Shown here one piece after another: positions 1 to 8,287 of a stretch of DNA of 47,785 bases. Within the stretch, counting starts at the first letter, position 1, and every line of letters starts with the position of its first letter. The DNA comes from Phocaeicola barnesiae DSM 18169 = JCM 13652. Its GTDB lineage: Bacteria; Bacteroidota; Bacteroidia; Bacteroidales; Bacteroidaceae. Position numbers and translations under genes: made by a program. The DNA lies in NCBI RefSeq assembly GCF_000374585.1, contig NZ_KB894663.1:1-47785 (forward strand). The letters are read 5' to 3'. The notes below the pieces were generated by a model. It had not been told where the DNA came from. It worked only from the letters and a program-made list of their open reading frames with translations, and ran no database searches.

Positions 1-10
1 CCATGAAGTA

Positions 11-55
11 CAGACAAAATAAAAATCCCCATAACTCATGGAGTTACAGGGATTT
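11..55 (-). terminator. Rho-independent terminator of the NifU-like/GGGtGRT operon
   Basis: The arms AAATCCC (23-29) and GGGATTT (49-55), plus inner arms TAACTC/GAGTTA (32-37/41-46), form a hairpin. On the minus strand it is followed by a T-rich tract (complement of 11-25). It lies 22 bases after the stop codon at 77. Confidence 0.85.
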
Positions 56-76
56 ATTATCTTGATTAAGTATAGA

Positions 77-1087
77 TTACTTATTCAAAGCAGTAGCAAC
101 GTCAACTGCACAAGCTACTGTACAACCTACCATCGGGTTGTTACCGATACCCAGGAATCCCATCATTTCTACGTGAGCAGGAACTGATGAAGAACCAGCA
201 AACTGAGCATCTGAGTGCATACGGCCCATTGTATCTGTCATACCGTAAGAAGCAGGACCAGCAGCCATGTTATCCGGGTGAAGTGTACGACCTGTACCAC
301 CACCTGAAGCTACTGAGAAGTAAGGTTTACCTGCAAGAACACGTTCCTTCTTGTAAGTACCTGCAACCGGGTGCTGGAAACGAGTCGGGTTAGTAGAGTT
401 ACCTGTGATAGATACATCTACGCCTTCTTTCCACATGATAGCTACACCTTCGCGAACATCGTCAGCTCCGTAGCATTTTACTTTTGCACGAGGACCGTCT
501 GAGTAAGCGATTTCCTGAACAACTTTCAATTCGCCAGTGTAGTAGTCGAACTGAGTCTGAACGTAAGTAAATCCGTTGATACGAGAGATAATCTGAGCAG
601 CGTCTTTACCCAGACCGTTCAAGATACAACGCAGAGGTTCTTTACGTACTTTGTCTGCCTTAGCAGCGATTTTGATAGCACCTTCAGCAGCAGCGAATGA
701 TTCGTGACCTGCCAAGAATGCGAAACATTTAGTTTCTTCGCGCAGCAACATAGCAGCCAAGTTACCGTGACCGAGACCTACTTTACGATCGTCGGCTACA
801 GAACCCGGAATACAGAATGACTGCAGACCGATACCGATAGCTTCAGCAGCTTCAGCAGCGTTCTTGCAACCTTTCTTCAGGGCGATGGCGCAACCTACTA
901 CGTATGCCCATTTAGCATTTTCGAAGCAGATAGGCTGAGTTTCTTCACAAGTCTTATAAGGATCAAGACCATATTGTTCGCAGATAGCGTTAGCTTCTTC
1001 GATGTCTTTGATACCGTTAGCGTTCAAAGCAGCAAGAATCTGTTTGATACGACGGTCCTGGCTTTCAAATTTCACTTCTCTAATCAT
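77..1087 (-). CDS. GGGtGRT family protein
   Basis: This 336-residue protein carries the motif GGGTGRT at about residues 262-268, which names the family (Pfam GGGtGRT). The family is common in anaerobes and has no established biochemical function. I chose the ATG at 1087 rather than the ATG at 1126 because GGAGGA lies 7-12 bases upstream of it and because the family starts with MIREVKFE. The gene lies 19 bases after the NifU-like gene and ends in a good hairpin, so the two form a two-gene operon. The pairing suggests a role in Fe-S cluster handling, which is inference. Confidence 0.85.
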   Translation of the reverse strand: MIREVKFESQDRRIKQILAALNANGIKDIEEANAICEQYGLDPYKTCEETQPICFENAKWAYVVGCAIALKKGCKNAAEAAEAIGIGLQSFCIPGSVADDRKVGLGHGNLAAMLLREETKCFAFLAGHESFAAAEGAIKIAAKADKVRKEPLRCILNGLGKDAAQIISRINGFTYVQTQFDYYTGELKVVQEIAYSDGPRAKVKCYGADDVREGVAIMWKEGVDVSITGNSTNPTRFQHPVAGTYKKERVLAGKPYFSVASGGGTGRTLHPDNMAAGPASYGMTDTMGRMHSDAQFAGSSSVPAHVEMMGFLGIGNNPMVGCTVACAVDVATALNK

Positions 1088-1106
1088 ATGTCTTTTCCTC
1101 CTTATA

Positions 1107-1808
1107 TTATTCCTGACGTGGGTCAATATGTTTAACTGCGCCTTGTTCTGCTGTGAAGCGTCCGTAAGTACCTGTTACTTTCTTCAGTGCTTCGTTAGCA
1201 TCTGTACCTTTCTTGATTTCATCCATGAACTTACCCAGGTGAACGAATTCGTAACCGCAGATCTGATCGTCTTTGTCAAGAGCGATAGTCTTGATGTAAC
1301 CTTCAGCCATTTCCAGGTAACGAGGACCTTTAGCCAATGTACCGTACAAAGTACCTACCTGGCTGCGCAGACCTTTACCCAAGTCTTCCAGACCGGCACC
1401 GATCATCAGACCGCCTTCTGAGAAAGCTGACTGAGTACGTCCGTATACAATCTGCAAGAACAATTCACGCATTGCTGTGTTGATAGCGTCGCAAACCAAG
1501 TCAGTGTTCAATGCTTCCAAAACTGTCTTACCCGGCAGGATTTCAGATGCCATAGCAGCTGAGTGAGTCATACCAGAGCAACCGATTGTTTCAACCAATG
1601 CTTCCTGGATGATACCTTCCTTCACGTTCAGAGTCAGTTTACAAGCACCCTGCTGAGGAGCACACCAACCGATACCGTGAGTCAAACCTGAGATGTCTTT
1701 GATTTCTTTTGATTTAACCCATTTTCCTTCTTCAGGAATTGGAGCTGGACCATGATTAGGTCCTTTCTTTACAACACACATGTGTTCAACTTCGTGTGAA
1801 TAAGTCAT
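1107..1808 (-). CDS. NifU-like iron-sulfur cluster assembly scaffold protein
   Basis: The 233-residue protein resembles the NifU N-terminal scaffold domain. The conserved stretch ETIGCSGMTHSAAMASEIL lies at residues 73-91. Cysteines at 11, 49, 56, 77 and 106 are candidates for transient [Fe-S] binding. It is longer than IscU (about 130 residues) and has its own C-terminal extension, as in the Bacteroidales scaffold version. It is the first gene of an operon with the GGGtGRT protein. Family membership is fairly certain. The clients it serves are not visible here. Confidence 0.85.
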   Translation of the reverse strand: MTYSHEVEHMCVVKKGPNHGPAPIPEEGKWVKSKEIKDISGLTHGIGWCAPQQGACKLTLNVKEGIIQEALVETIGCSGMTHSAAMASEILPGKTVLEALNTDLVCDAINTAMRELFLQIVYGRTQSAFSEGGLMIGAGLEDLGKGLRSQVGTLYGTLAKGPRYLEMAEGYIKTIALDKDDQICGYEFVHLGKFMDEIKKGTDANEALKKVTGTYGRFTAEQGAVKHIDPRQE

Positions 1809-1887
1809 ATTCTTTACGTTTTATAAGTAATAAAAAATAAGTATTTCGTAAACCACGAATTAATGAAGATTTTCCTTAATCCACTTG

Positions 1888-1919
1888 CAAAGTTAGGTGT
1901 TTTTATTCAGTTATCCAAC
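1888..1919 (-). promoter_or_regulatory. Candidate promoter of the NifU-like gene
   Basis: On the minus strand a perfect Bacteroidales -7 box TAACTTTG (1888-1895) is preceded, after 20 bases, by GTTG (1916-1919), close to the -33 TTTG. It lies 80 bases upstream of the start codon. Confidence 0.55.
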
Positions 1920-2088
1920 GAACAAAGCCTAACTTTTTCGGCTGATTTTAATTTTTTTGCGGATTCAATTTATTTTATACCGGCTTATGATGAAATCTCT
2001 TTTCTCTCTCGCCGGAATCCGTTATCTTTGTCGGACTTTCTGACTTTCGGAAAGGATTACCTGTTCATCGCTAATAATAATTAGGTAT

Positions 2089-2601
2089 ATGGAAAAAACA
2101 AAGATTACGGTAAAGGATGCCGATTTGCGTAAGGGAGCGGAAGCTGGAATGGACGAATTCCTGCAGGTGTTTATCGACAAGTATCTGGAGCTGGCCGGAG
2201 AGGAATTGTCTGCGGAAATGATGTCGCTCTTCAATGGTTATCAGCATACGTTGCTGGGATATTATTATTTCCGCCGGGAAGTGCTGGAGGGTGGTTTCGT
2301 GCAGCTGATACAGAATGGATACGGACCATATATTTTCGACAATCCTTTTGCAAAGGCGATGCGTCTTTTCGGTGCGAAGGATTTCTCCAAATTGGTGTAT
2401 GAGGCCAAGAAAATCTACGATGAGAACCGGGAGGATCTGGAGAAAGAGCGTGATGAAGAGGCTTTCATGGCTATGTATGAACAATATGAAGCCTTCGACG
2501 ATTTGGAGGAACAGTTTATGGATATGGAAGAGCAGGTGACTGCCCAGGTTGCTTCGTATGTGGATGAACACATCGAACAGTTTGCAGCGGTGGAAAGTTA
2601 A
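2089..2601 (+). CDS. DMP19/DUF4375 family protein
   Basis: This acidic 170-residue soluble protein contains EVLEGGFVQLIQNGYG in its middle, the core signature of the DUF4375/DMP19 C-terminal family. The founding member, Neisserial DMP19, is a DNA mimic that blocks a repressor, but most members are uncharacterised. The C-terminal third is strongly acidic and probably a coiled coil (DDLEEQFMDMEEQV). No partner gene lies nearby: the next gene is a lipoprotein 118 bases downstream. The family assignment is good. A DNA-mimic role is only inferred from the family and the charge. Confidence 0.65.
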   Translation: MEKTKITVKDADLRKGAEAGMDEFLQVFIDKYLELAGEELSAEMMSLFNGYQHTLLGYYYFRREVLEGGFVQLIQNGYGPYIFDNPFAKAMRLFGAKDFSKLVYEAKKIYDENREDLEKERDEEAFMAMYEQYEAFDDLEEQFMDMEEQVTAQVASYVDEHIEQFAAVES

Positions 2602-2719
2602 AAAGTGTTTATTTCGAAAAAAATAGTGGATGAATGTGCAGTATTTGCCTTGATAGCACATTTTAGGAATAGTTTTATAAAATACTGGAAAAACAATTAT
2701 TAAAAACGAAGAGATAGAT

Positions 2720-3505
2720 ATGAAGAAGACAAAGTTGGCAGTTCTTTTTGCTGCATTGGTGAGTGTGTTAGGGTTCACTTCTTGTTTGGATAGCGAAGGT
2801 ACATCCAATTATCCGCAGTTTCAGGCTGCTGTGACGATTACCGGTGATGCTTTGACCGGGTATACCTTCTTGTGTGATGCCGGTGAAAACATTAAACTTC
2901 GTCCGACAACTGCCAGTGCTTCACAATTGAAGCTGGATGGCGTGAAGCGGGCTGTGATGGCTTTTGATTTGACGGAAGAACAGGCTAATGTTACTCAGTT
3001 GCAGCCGAACACGACTTATACAATCGTCGTAAATGCGGCTTATTCTTATGGTATTCCGACTTATACAATGGCTGTAGATACTTTGAGTAGCCAGTATCAA
3101 TCAGCGGGAAATGACTCTATCGCTGTTAAGGGTAAGCAGATTGCATCGGCTGATGCCAATTCTTTCTATGTAAAGAACGGTTATATGACATTCTATCCGA
3201 GATTCAATTACGGTACTTCTCCCTTGTACTTCGGATTGTATTATGATGGAGAAAAGGATGTGGATGCAGCAAAAGGCAGTTTGAACATGAATCTGTATTT
3301 CAATAATTCTGTCGATGGCTCTTATGCAATGTCTTCTGCAGCTTCTGTCATCAGTATGAAAATGCCTGTGGAACTCTATAGTAAGTTTATGCAGTCAGGA
3401 AAAGATTCGATTGACGTAACATTGAATCTGAATGCGTCTACCAACCAGAGTCCGTTGAAATGCCGGATGGCTGTATCCGATTTCATGACTCCGATGGCTT
3501 ATTGA
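2720..3505 (+). CDS. Predicted lipoprotein of unknown function
   Basis: The protein has 261 residues. It starts with MKKTKLAVLFAALVSVLGF and a lipobox ending at Cys22 (FTSC), followed by acidic residues. It is therefore predicted to be lipidated and exported, in Bacteroides often to the cell surface. The rest is rich in beta-strand-forming residues, with no catalytic motif that I recognise. It resembles the small beta-rich Bacteroides lipoprotein families of the DUF4840 type, but I cannot confirm that. A strong terminator follows it. Confidence 0.75.
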   Translation: MKKTKLAVLFAALVSVLGFTSCLDSEGTSNYPQFQAAVTITGDALTGYTFLCDAGENIKLRPTTASASQLKLDGVKRAVMAFDLTEEQANVTQLQPNTTYTIVVNAAYSYGIPTYTMAVDTLSSQYQSAGNDSIAVKGKQIASADANSFYVKNGYMTFYPRFNYGTSPLYFGLYYDGEKDVDAAKGSLNMNLYFNNSVDGSYAMSSAASVISMKMPVELYSKFMQSGKDSIDVTLNLNASTNQSPLKCRMAVSDFMTPMAY

Positions 3506-3544
3506 TGCGGATTGAGTTGTAAATAGAAGTCGACATAATTTTCG

Positions 3545-3583
3545 GGCGGAGGTACTTTGGGGAAGAGTATCTCCGCCTTTTTT
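3545..3583 (+). terminator. Rho-independent terminator after the lipoprotein gene
   Basis: GGCGGAGGTACT (3545-3556) pairs with AGTATCTCCGCC (3566-3577) through 12 pairs including one G-U. Six T residues follow. Confidence 0.9.
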
Positions 3584-3620
3584 GTTCGCCTTTCTTGCGT
3601 ATGGAAACAGAATCCGGAAA

Positions 3621-3656
3621 TTTGTATCATTATCTCATACTTTTTTTATACATTTG
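3621..3656 (+). promoter_or_regulatory. Candidate promoter of the YIP1-smpB operon
   Basis: A perfect -7 box TACATTTG lies at 3649-3656. The nearest TTTG (3621-3624) is 24 bases upstream, longer than the usual 19-21, so only the -7 element is well supported. The start codon follows 36 bases later. Confidence 0.5.
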
Positions 3657-3691
3657 CAATTCTTTCGGAATATGATTAAAATTTTGGTACA

Positions 3692-4261
3692 TTGAATTAT
3701 AAGGATTTATATAGAAAGGCTATCGGGCTTGTTTCTTCTCCCGCCAAGACCTGGAAAGAAATCAGGGCAAGCGAGGACGGCAGACAAGTTTTGCCTGATT
3801 TTGTATACCCTATGATCGGACTGTGTGGATTGTCCGAATTCATCGGGACTTTTATTGGGAAGGATTTTACGGCGGAAGTCATACAGTTGGCGCTGACCCG
3901 ATGTTGTGCGGTGGCGGTAGCCTTGTTCGGAGGTTTCTTTCTGGCTGCTTACCTGATTGGCAAGGTTGGTTCCCGTTGGTTCGGATGCCGGGCTTCCCGC
4001 GAGACGATTCAGCTGTTTGTCGGATATTCCATGGTGGTTACCTTTTTACTGAATATCATCAGCGGACTGTTTTCTGTTCTGATTCTGCATTGGATTCTGC
4101 AGGTGTATACGTTGTATGTGGCGTTCGAGGGAGTCCGTGCTTTGTTAGGAGTGGAGGAAAGAAGGCAGACGGGTTATGCAGTGATGGCAACGGTATTCTT
4201 GCTGTTCTGCCCTTTTGTGATTGAGTATCTTTTTAATGAATTATCTGTTATTTTGAACTGA
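3692..4261 (+). CDS. YIP1 family integral membrane protein
   Basis: This 189-residue hydrophobic protein starts [20 protein letters not shown], the usual N-terminus of Bacteroidetes YIP1/DUF1282 proteins. About four to five membrane spans follow from residue 35 on. No ATG is available before the conserved N-terminus, so the start is TTG at 3692. The stop overlaps the smpB start (TGATG), which implies translational coupling. Family function is unknown. Confidence 0.75.
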   Translation: MNYKDLYRKAIGLVSSPAKTWKEIRASEDGRQVLPDFVYPMIGLCGLSEFIGTFIGKDFTAEVIQLALTRCCAVAVALFGGFFLAAYLIGKVGSRWFGCRASRETIQLFVGYSMVVTFLLNIISGLFSVLILHWILQVYTLYVAFEGVRALLGVEERRQTGYAVMATVFLLFCPFVIEYLFNELSVILN

Positions 4262-4725
4262 TGAAACCTGCTACTACAAATAATGCTATCAACATCAAGA
4301 ACAAGCGTGCTTCGTTCGATTACGAGTTCATCGATACCTATACGGCAGGGATTGTACTGACAGGTACCGAAATCAAGTCCATCCGTCAGGGAAAAGCCAG
4401 TCTGGTGGATACGTATTGTTTCTTCTCGCGTGGCGAGTTGTGGGTGAAGAACATGCACATCGCCGAATATTTTTACGGGTCGTACAATAATCATGCAGCC
4501 CGTAGGGACCGCAAGTTGTTGCTGACCAAGAAGGAACTGCGGAAATTGGAACGGACTTCGGACGAACCGGGATTTACCATTGTGCCTGTCCGTCTGTATA
4601 TCAATGAAAAGGGACTGGCAAAGGTGGTGATTGCTTTGGCCAAAGGTAAGAAACAGTTCGACAAGCGGCAGACGCTGAAGGAGAAGGAAGACAAACGGAT
4701 GATGGACCGGATGTTCAAACATTGA
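4261..4725 (+). CDS. smpB: SsrA-binding protein SmpB
   Basis: The 154-residue protein matches SmpB along its whole length. It has the oligonucleotide-binding barrel ([20 protein letters not shown] and the HIAEY segment) and a basic C-terminal tail ([20 protein letters not shown]) that fills the ribosomal decoding site. SmpB brings tmRNA to stalled ribosomes in trans-translation. It overlaps the upstream YIP1 gene by one base. The tmRNA gene was not seen in this window. Confidence 0.97.
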   Translation: MKPATTNNAINIKNKRASFDYEFIDTYTAGIVLTGTEIKSIRQGKASLVDTYCFFSRGELWVKNMHIAEYFYGSYNNHAARRDRKLLLTKKELRKLERTSDEPGFTIVPVRLYINEKGLAKVVIALAKGKKQFDKRQTLKEKEDKRMMDRMFKH

Positions 4726-4748
4726 TGTCCTTCCATCCGATGAAGAAG

Positions 4749-4797
4749 TTCCGGGAAAACCGGAAATAACGATGAGTCCGCTCGGAAGAGGGGACTC
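4749..4797 (+). other. Two small stem-loops between smpB and metH
   Basis: TTCCGG/CCGGAA (4749-4754/4760-4765) and GAGTCC/GGACTC (4774-4779/4792-4797) form two short hairpins in the 111-base gap. Neither has a T-run, so they are weak terminators at best. No cobalamin riboswitch core is visible. Confidence 0.35.
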
Positions 4798-4836
4798 TAC
4801 TGGTTAATAGACAGTTAGTAAGCTTATATACATGCA

Positions 4837-7584
4837 ATGAAAATACAAGAGCTGATAAACGAGCGTATTCTGGTGCTGGATGGTGCCATGGGTACGATGA
4901 TTCAACGATATAATCTGACGGAAGCCGATTTCCGGGGCGAACGGTTCAAGGATGTACCGGGGCAGATGAAAGGGAATAACGACCTGCTATGCCTGACGCG
5001 TCCGGACGTTATCGAAGAGATTCACCGCAAATACCTGGAAGCGGGAGCTGATATCATCGAAACCAATTCGTTCAATGCCACTTCGGTTTCGATGGCCGAT
5101 TATCATACACAGGCTTATTGCCGGGAGATAAATCTAGCTGCTGCCCGTCTGGCACGGAAGGTAGCCGATGAATATTCCGCACGTACCCCACAGAAGCCCC
5201 GTTTTGTTGCCGGTTCGGTAGGACCTACCAACAAGACTTGTTCGATGAGCCCTGATGTGAACGACCCGGCTTTCCGGGCGTTGACCTTCGATGCGCTTGA
5301 GGCGGCCTATGTGGAGCAGATGGAGGCTTTGTTGGAAGGTGGGGTGGATGCTATCCTGATAGAAACCATTTTCGATACTTTGAATGCGAAAGCTGCTATC
5401 CGGGCAGCCGAACTTTCCATGGAGAAGGTGGGCCGGAAAGTTCCTCTGATGCTTTCGGTCACCGTCTCGGATGTAGCGGGACGTACGTTATCGGGACAGA
5501 CACTTGATGCGTTCCTGGCTTCGGTACAGCATGCCGATATTTTCTCTATCGGTCTGAATTGCTCGTTCGGAGCGAAACAATTGAAACCGTTCCTGGAACA
5601 TCTGGCGCATCGTGCACCATATTATATCAGTGCTTATCCCAATGCCGGACTTCCTAACAGTTTGGGACAATACGACCAGACTCCCGATGAGATGGCTGCC
5701 GAAGTGAAGGAATATATTGATGAAGGGCTGGTGAATATCATCGGTGGATGTTGTGGTACGACGGAGGAATACATCGCCCGTTATCAGCAACTCATAGCCG
5801 GTAAGAAGCCGCATGTACCTGCACCGAAACCGGAATATATGTGGCTGTCTGGGCTGGAACTGCTGGAGGTAAGCCCTGCCATCAACTTCGTGAACGTAGG
5901 TGAACGCTGTAACGTGGCAGGTTCCCGCAAGTTTCTGCGGCTGATTAATGAAAAGAAATACGATGAGGCGCTGACCATTGCCCGCCAGCAGGTGGAGGAC
6001 GGAGCGCAGATTATTGACGTAAATATGGATGACGGTCTGCTGGATGCGGCCGAAGAAATGACTACTTTCCTGAATCTGGTGGCTTCCGAGCCGGATATTG
6101 CCCGGGTCCCGCTAATGATTGACTCGTCAAAATGGGAGGTTATCCTCGCCGGACTGAAGTGTGTGCAGGGTAAATGTATTGTCAACTCCATCTCCTTGAA
6201 GGAAGGTGAAGAAAAGTTCATCGAACACGCCCGGCTCATTAAGCAATACGGTGCGGCGGTCATTGTGATGGCTTTCGATGAGAAAGGACAGGCCGAAACC
6301 TTTGCCCGGAAGATAGAGGTTTGCGAACGGGCGTACCGGATTCTGACTGAGGTGGTGAATTTCCGTCCGCAGGATATCATCTTCGACCCGAATGTACTGG
6401 CTGTAGCGACGGGTATCGAAGAGCATAACAATTATGCGGTGGATTTCATTGAAGCGGCCGGATGGATTCGCCGGAATCTGCCGGGAGCTCATGTGAGCGG
6501 GGGAGTCAGTAACCTGTCGTTCTCTTTCCGTGGGAACAACTATATCCGCGAGGCGATGCATGCAGTCTTTCTGTATCATGCCATCCGTCAGGGAATGGAT
6601 ATGGGAATTGTCAATCCGGCTTCTTCCGTACTGTATACCGATATTCCGACCGACATCCTGGAACGTATCGAAGATGTAGTACTCAACCGTCGTCCGGATG
6701 CGGCCGAACGGTTGATAGAAACGGCCGAACGGTTGAAGGCAGAAAAGGAAGGTACATCCGGACAGGCTGCGGTATCTCATCTGGCCTGGCGTGAAGGTAC
6801 GACGGTGGAAGAACGTCTGCAACATGCGCTGGTGAAAGGTATCGGCGATTTTCTGGATGAAGATTTGCACGAGGCGCTGGAGCATTATCCCAATGCGGTA
6901 AGTATCATCGAAGGGCCGTTGATGGCCGGTATGAATCATGTGGGTGATTTGTTCGGTTCGGGAAAGATGTTCCTGCCGCAGGTAGTCAAGACAGCCCGTA
7001 CCATGAAACGTGCGGTAGCGATTCTGCAGCCTTATATCGAAGCTGAAAAGCAGGAAGGGGCTCGCAGTGCCGGGAAAGTGCTGTTGGCTACAGTAAAAGG
7101 GGATGTGCACGACATCGGGAAGAACATTGTCGGGGTAGTGATGGCCTGCAACGGATATGAAATCATCGACCTGGGTGTGATGGTGCCTGCCGAGAAGATT
7201 ATCGAAACGGCTGTCCGTGAAAAGGTGGACATCATCGGACTGAGTGGGCTGATTACGCCTTCGCTCGAAGAAATGGTACATGTGGTAAGTGAACTGGAAC
7301 GTGCAGGGATTCATATTCCGGTGATGATTGGAGGAGCCACGACTTCCAAGCTGCATACGGCTCTGAAGATTGCTCCGGTCTATCATGCTCCGGTGGTCTA
7401 TATGAAAGATGCTTCGCTCAATGCGCCGATAGCTGCCCGTCTGATGAATCCGGATTTGCGCAGCGCGTTTGCCGAAGAACTGGAGAATGAGTATCAGCAG
7501 CTCCGGGAGAAGAACGAGACCCGCCGGGTACAGACGGTATCGCTGGCAGAGGCTCAGAAGAATAAGCTGGACTTGTGGAGTTGA
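4837..7584 (+). CDS. metH: Cobalamin-dependent methionine synthase lacking the reactivation domain
   Basis: The 915-residue enzyme transfers a methyl group from methyltetrahydrofolate to homocysteine through cobalamin. The domains in order are homocysteine-binding barrel (1-320, zinc ligands Cys242, Cys305, Cys306), pterin-binding barrel (about 345-620), cap (about 640-740) and cobalamin-binding domain with DVHDIG, where His758 is the lower cobalt ligand. It stops at residue 915 in the linker where E. coli MetH (1227 residues) continues into the AdoMet-binding reactivation domain. That domain must be encoded elsewhere or be absent. A strong terminator follows. Confidence 0.96.
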   Translation: MKIQELINERILVLDGAMGTMIQRYNLTEADFRGERFKDVPGQMKGNNDLLCLTRPDVIEEIHRKYLEAGADIIETNSFNATSVSMADYHTQAYCREINLAAARLARKVADEYSARTPQKPRFVAGSVGPTNKTCSMSPDVNDPAFRALTFDALEAAYVEQMEALLEGGVDAILIETIFDTLNAKAAIRAAELSMEKVGRKVPLMLSVTVSDVAGRTLSGQTLDAFLASVQHADIFSIGLNCSFGAKQLKPFLEHLAHRAPYYISAYPNAGLPNSLGQYDQTPDEMAAEVKEYIDEGLVNIIGGCCGTTEEYIARYQQLIAGKKPHVPAPKPEYMWLSGLELLEVSPAINFVNVGERCNVAGSRKFLRLINEKKYDEALTIARQQVEDGAQIIDVNMDDGLLDAAEEMTTFLNLVASEPDIARVPLMIDSSKWEVILAGLKCVQGKCIVNSISLKEGEEKFIEHARLIKQYGAAVIVMAFDEKGQAETFARKIEVCERAYRILTEVVNFRPQDIIFDPNVLAVATGIEEHNNYAVDFIEAAGWIRRNLPGAHVSGGVSNLSFSFRGNNYIREAMHAVFLYHAIRQGMDMGIVNPASSVLYTDIPTDILERIEDVVLNRRPDAAERLIETAERLKAEKEGTSGQAAVSHLAWREGTTVEERLQHALVKGIGDFLDEDLHEALEHYPNAVSIIEGPLMAGMNHVGDLFGSGKMFLPQVVKTARTMKRAVAILQPYIEAEKQEGARSAGKVLLATVKGDVHDIGKNIVGVVMACNGYEIIDLGVMVPAEKIIETAVREKVDIIGLSGLITPSLEEMVHVVSELERAGIHIPVMIGGATTSKLHTALKIAPVYHAPVVYMKDASLNAPIAARLMNPDLRSAFAEELENEYQQLREKNETRRVQTVSLAEAQKNKLDLWS

Positions 7585-7613
7585 TTCATTGAATTGAAAT
7601 ATAATTTGTGGGA

Positions 7614-7656
7614 GGAACCGTACAGACTGAGGAAGGGCTTGTACGGTTCCTTTTTT
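7614..7656 (+). terminator. Rho-independent terminator of metH
   Basis: A perfect 11-bp stem GGAACCGTACA (7614-7624)/TGTACGGTTCC (7640-7650) is followed by six T. The rest of the 316-base gap to the blaI-like gene holds the operator described below and nothing else that I can identify. Confidence 0.93.
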
Positions 7657-7837
7657 CTTTTGAGGCATCCATAAGTAAGGCTTTTCCGGTATTGGGAGTG
7701 ATGAGATTATTGGGGTTGCTGTAGGGATGCCCGGTTCGTGCGTCCGAATTATATGGACTGTCTGGGAGTGCAAGGGGAATCTTTTTCACGCTCTAGAGTC
7801 CTGTTTACAAGGAATGTTCTGTCCGTTTGCTTATATT

Positions 7838-7875
7838 AACTATAAAAATTAGTTTATGAACTATATTTTCTAGTT
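7838..7875 (+). promoter_or_regulatory. Tandem dyad operator upstream of the BlaI-family gene
   Basis: Two 17-bp dyads of identical arms, AACTA-N7-TAGTT, lie at 7838-7854 and 7859-7875. Their centres are 21 bp apart, two helical turns. A -33-like TTTG lies at 7826-7829. The position, 25 bases before the repressor start, fits autorepression by a dimeric BlaI/MecI-type winged helix, which is known to use paired dyads. Confidence 0.75.
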
Positions 7876-7900
7876 ATTTGCAGAAACAAAAGGAAACGCT

Positions 7901-8275
7901 ATGAAAACATTGACAGCTAAAGAAGAGGAAATCATGGGATTCTTTTGGGAAAAGGGTCCAATGTTTGTCAAGCAGTTGTTGGAACTTTATCCGGAACCAC
8001 GTCCGCATTTCAATACCCTATCTACCATTGTCCGTGGATTGGAAGAAAAGGGGTATCTGTCTCATACGGCTTTCGGTAACACCTATCAGTATTATGCTTT
8101 GGTATCGGAGGAGGATTTCAGCAGAAAGACGCTTCGTGGTGTCATCAGCAAGTATTTCAACAATTCTTTCCTGGGGGCTGTTTCTTCGCTGGTGAAGGAA
8201 GAGGATATTTCTGTGGAGGAACTGAAGGAACTTATCCGGCAGGTGGAAGAGGGAAAGAATGATACTCACCGGTAA
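7901..8275 (+). CDS. BlaI/MecI/CopY family transcriptional repressor
   Basis: The 124-residue protein starts MKTLTAKEEEIMGFFWEKGPMFVKQLLELYPEP. It has the winged-helix fold of BlaI/MecI repressors and the recognition helix region FNTLSTIVRGLEEKGYLSH at about residues 44-62. Such repressors dimerise through the C-terminal helices and are cleaved when the partner M56 sensor is activated. The partner gene follows 12 bases downstream. Two dyads lie upstream. The signal is unknown: the neighbour has no penicillin-binding domain, so beta-lactam sensing is not implied. Confidence 0.92.
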   Translation: MKTLTAKEEEIMGFFWEKGPMFVKQLLELYPEPRPHFNTLSTIVRGLEEKGYLSHTAFGNTYQYYALVSEEDFSRKTLRGVISKYFNNSFLGAVSSLVKEEDISVEELKELIRQVEEGKNDTHR

Positions 8276-8287
8276 ATCATATCGCTT

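Noticed and set aside
4726..4836. Cobalamin riboswitch before metH
   Set aside because: The gap is only 111 bases and has two small hairpins without a B12-box-like sequence.
6127..7773. 548-codon open frame on the minus strand inside metH
   Set aside because: It is antisense to a complete methionine synthase, has a His/Arg/Phe-rich composition typical of a shadow frame, and has no recognisable domain.
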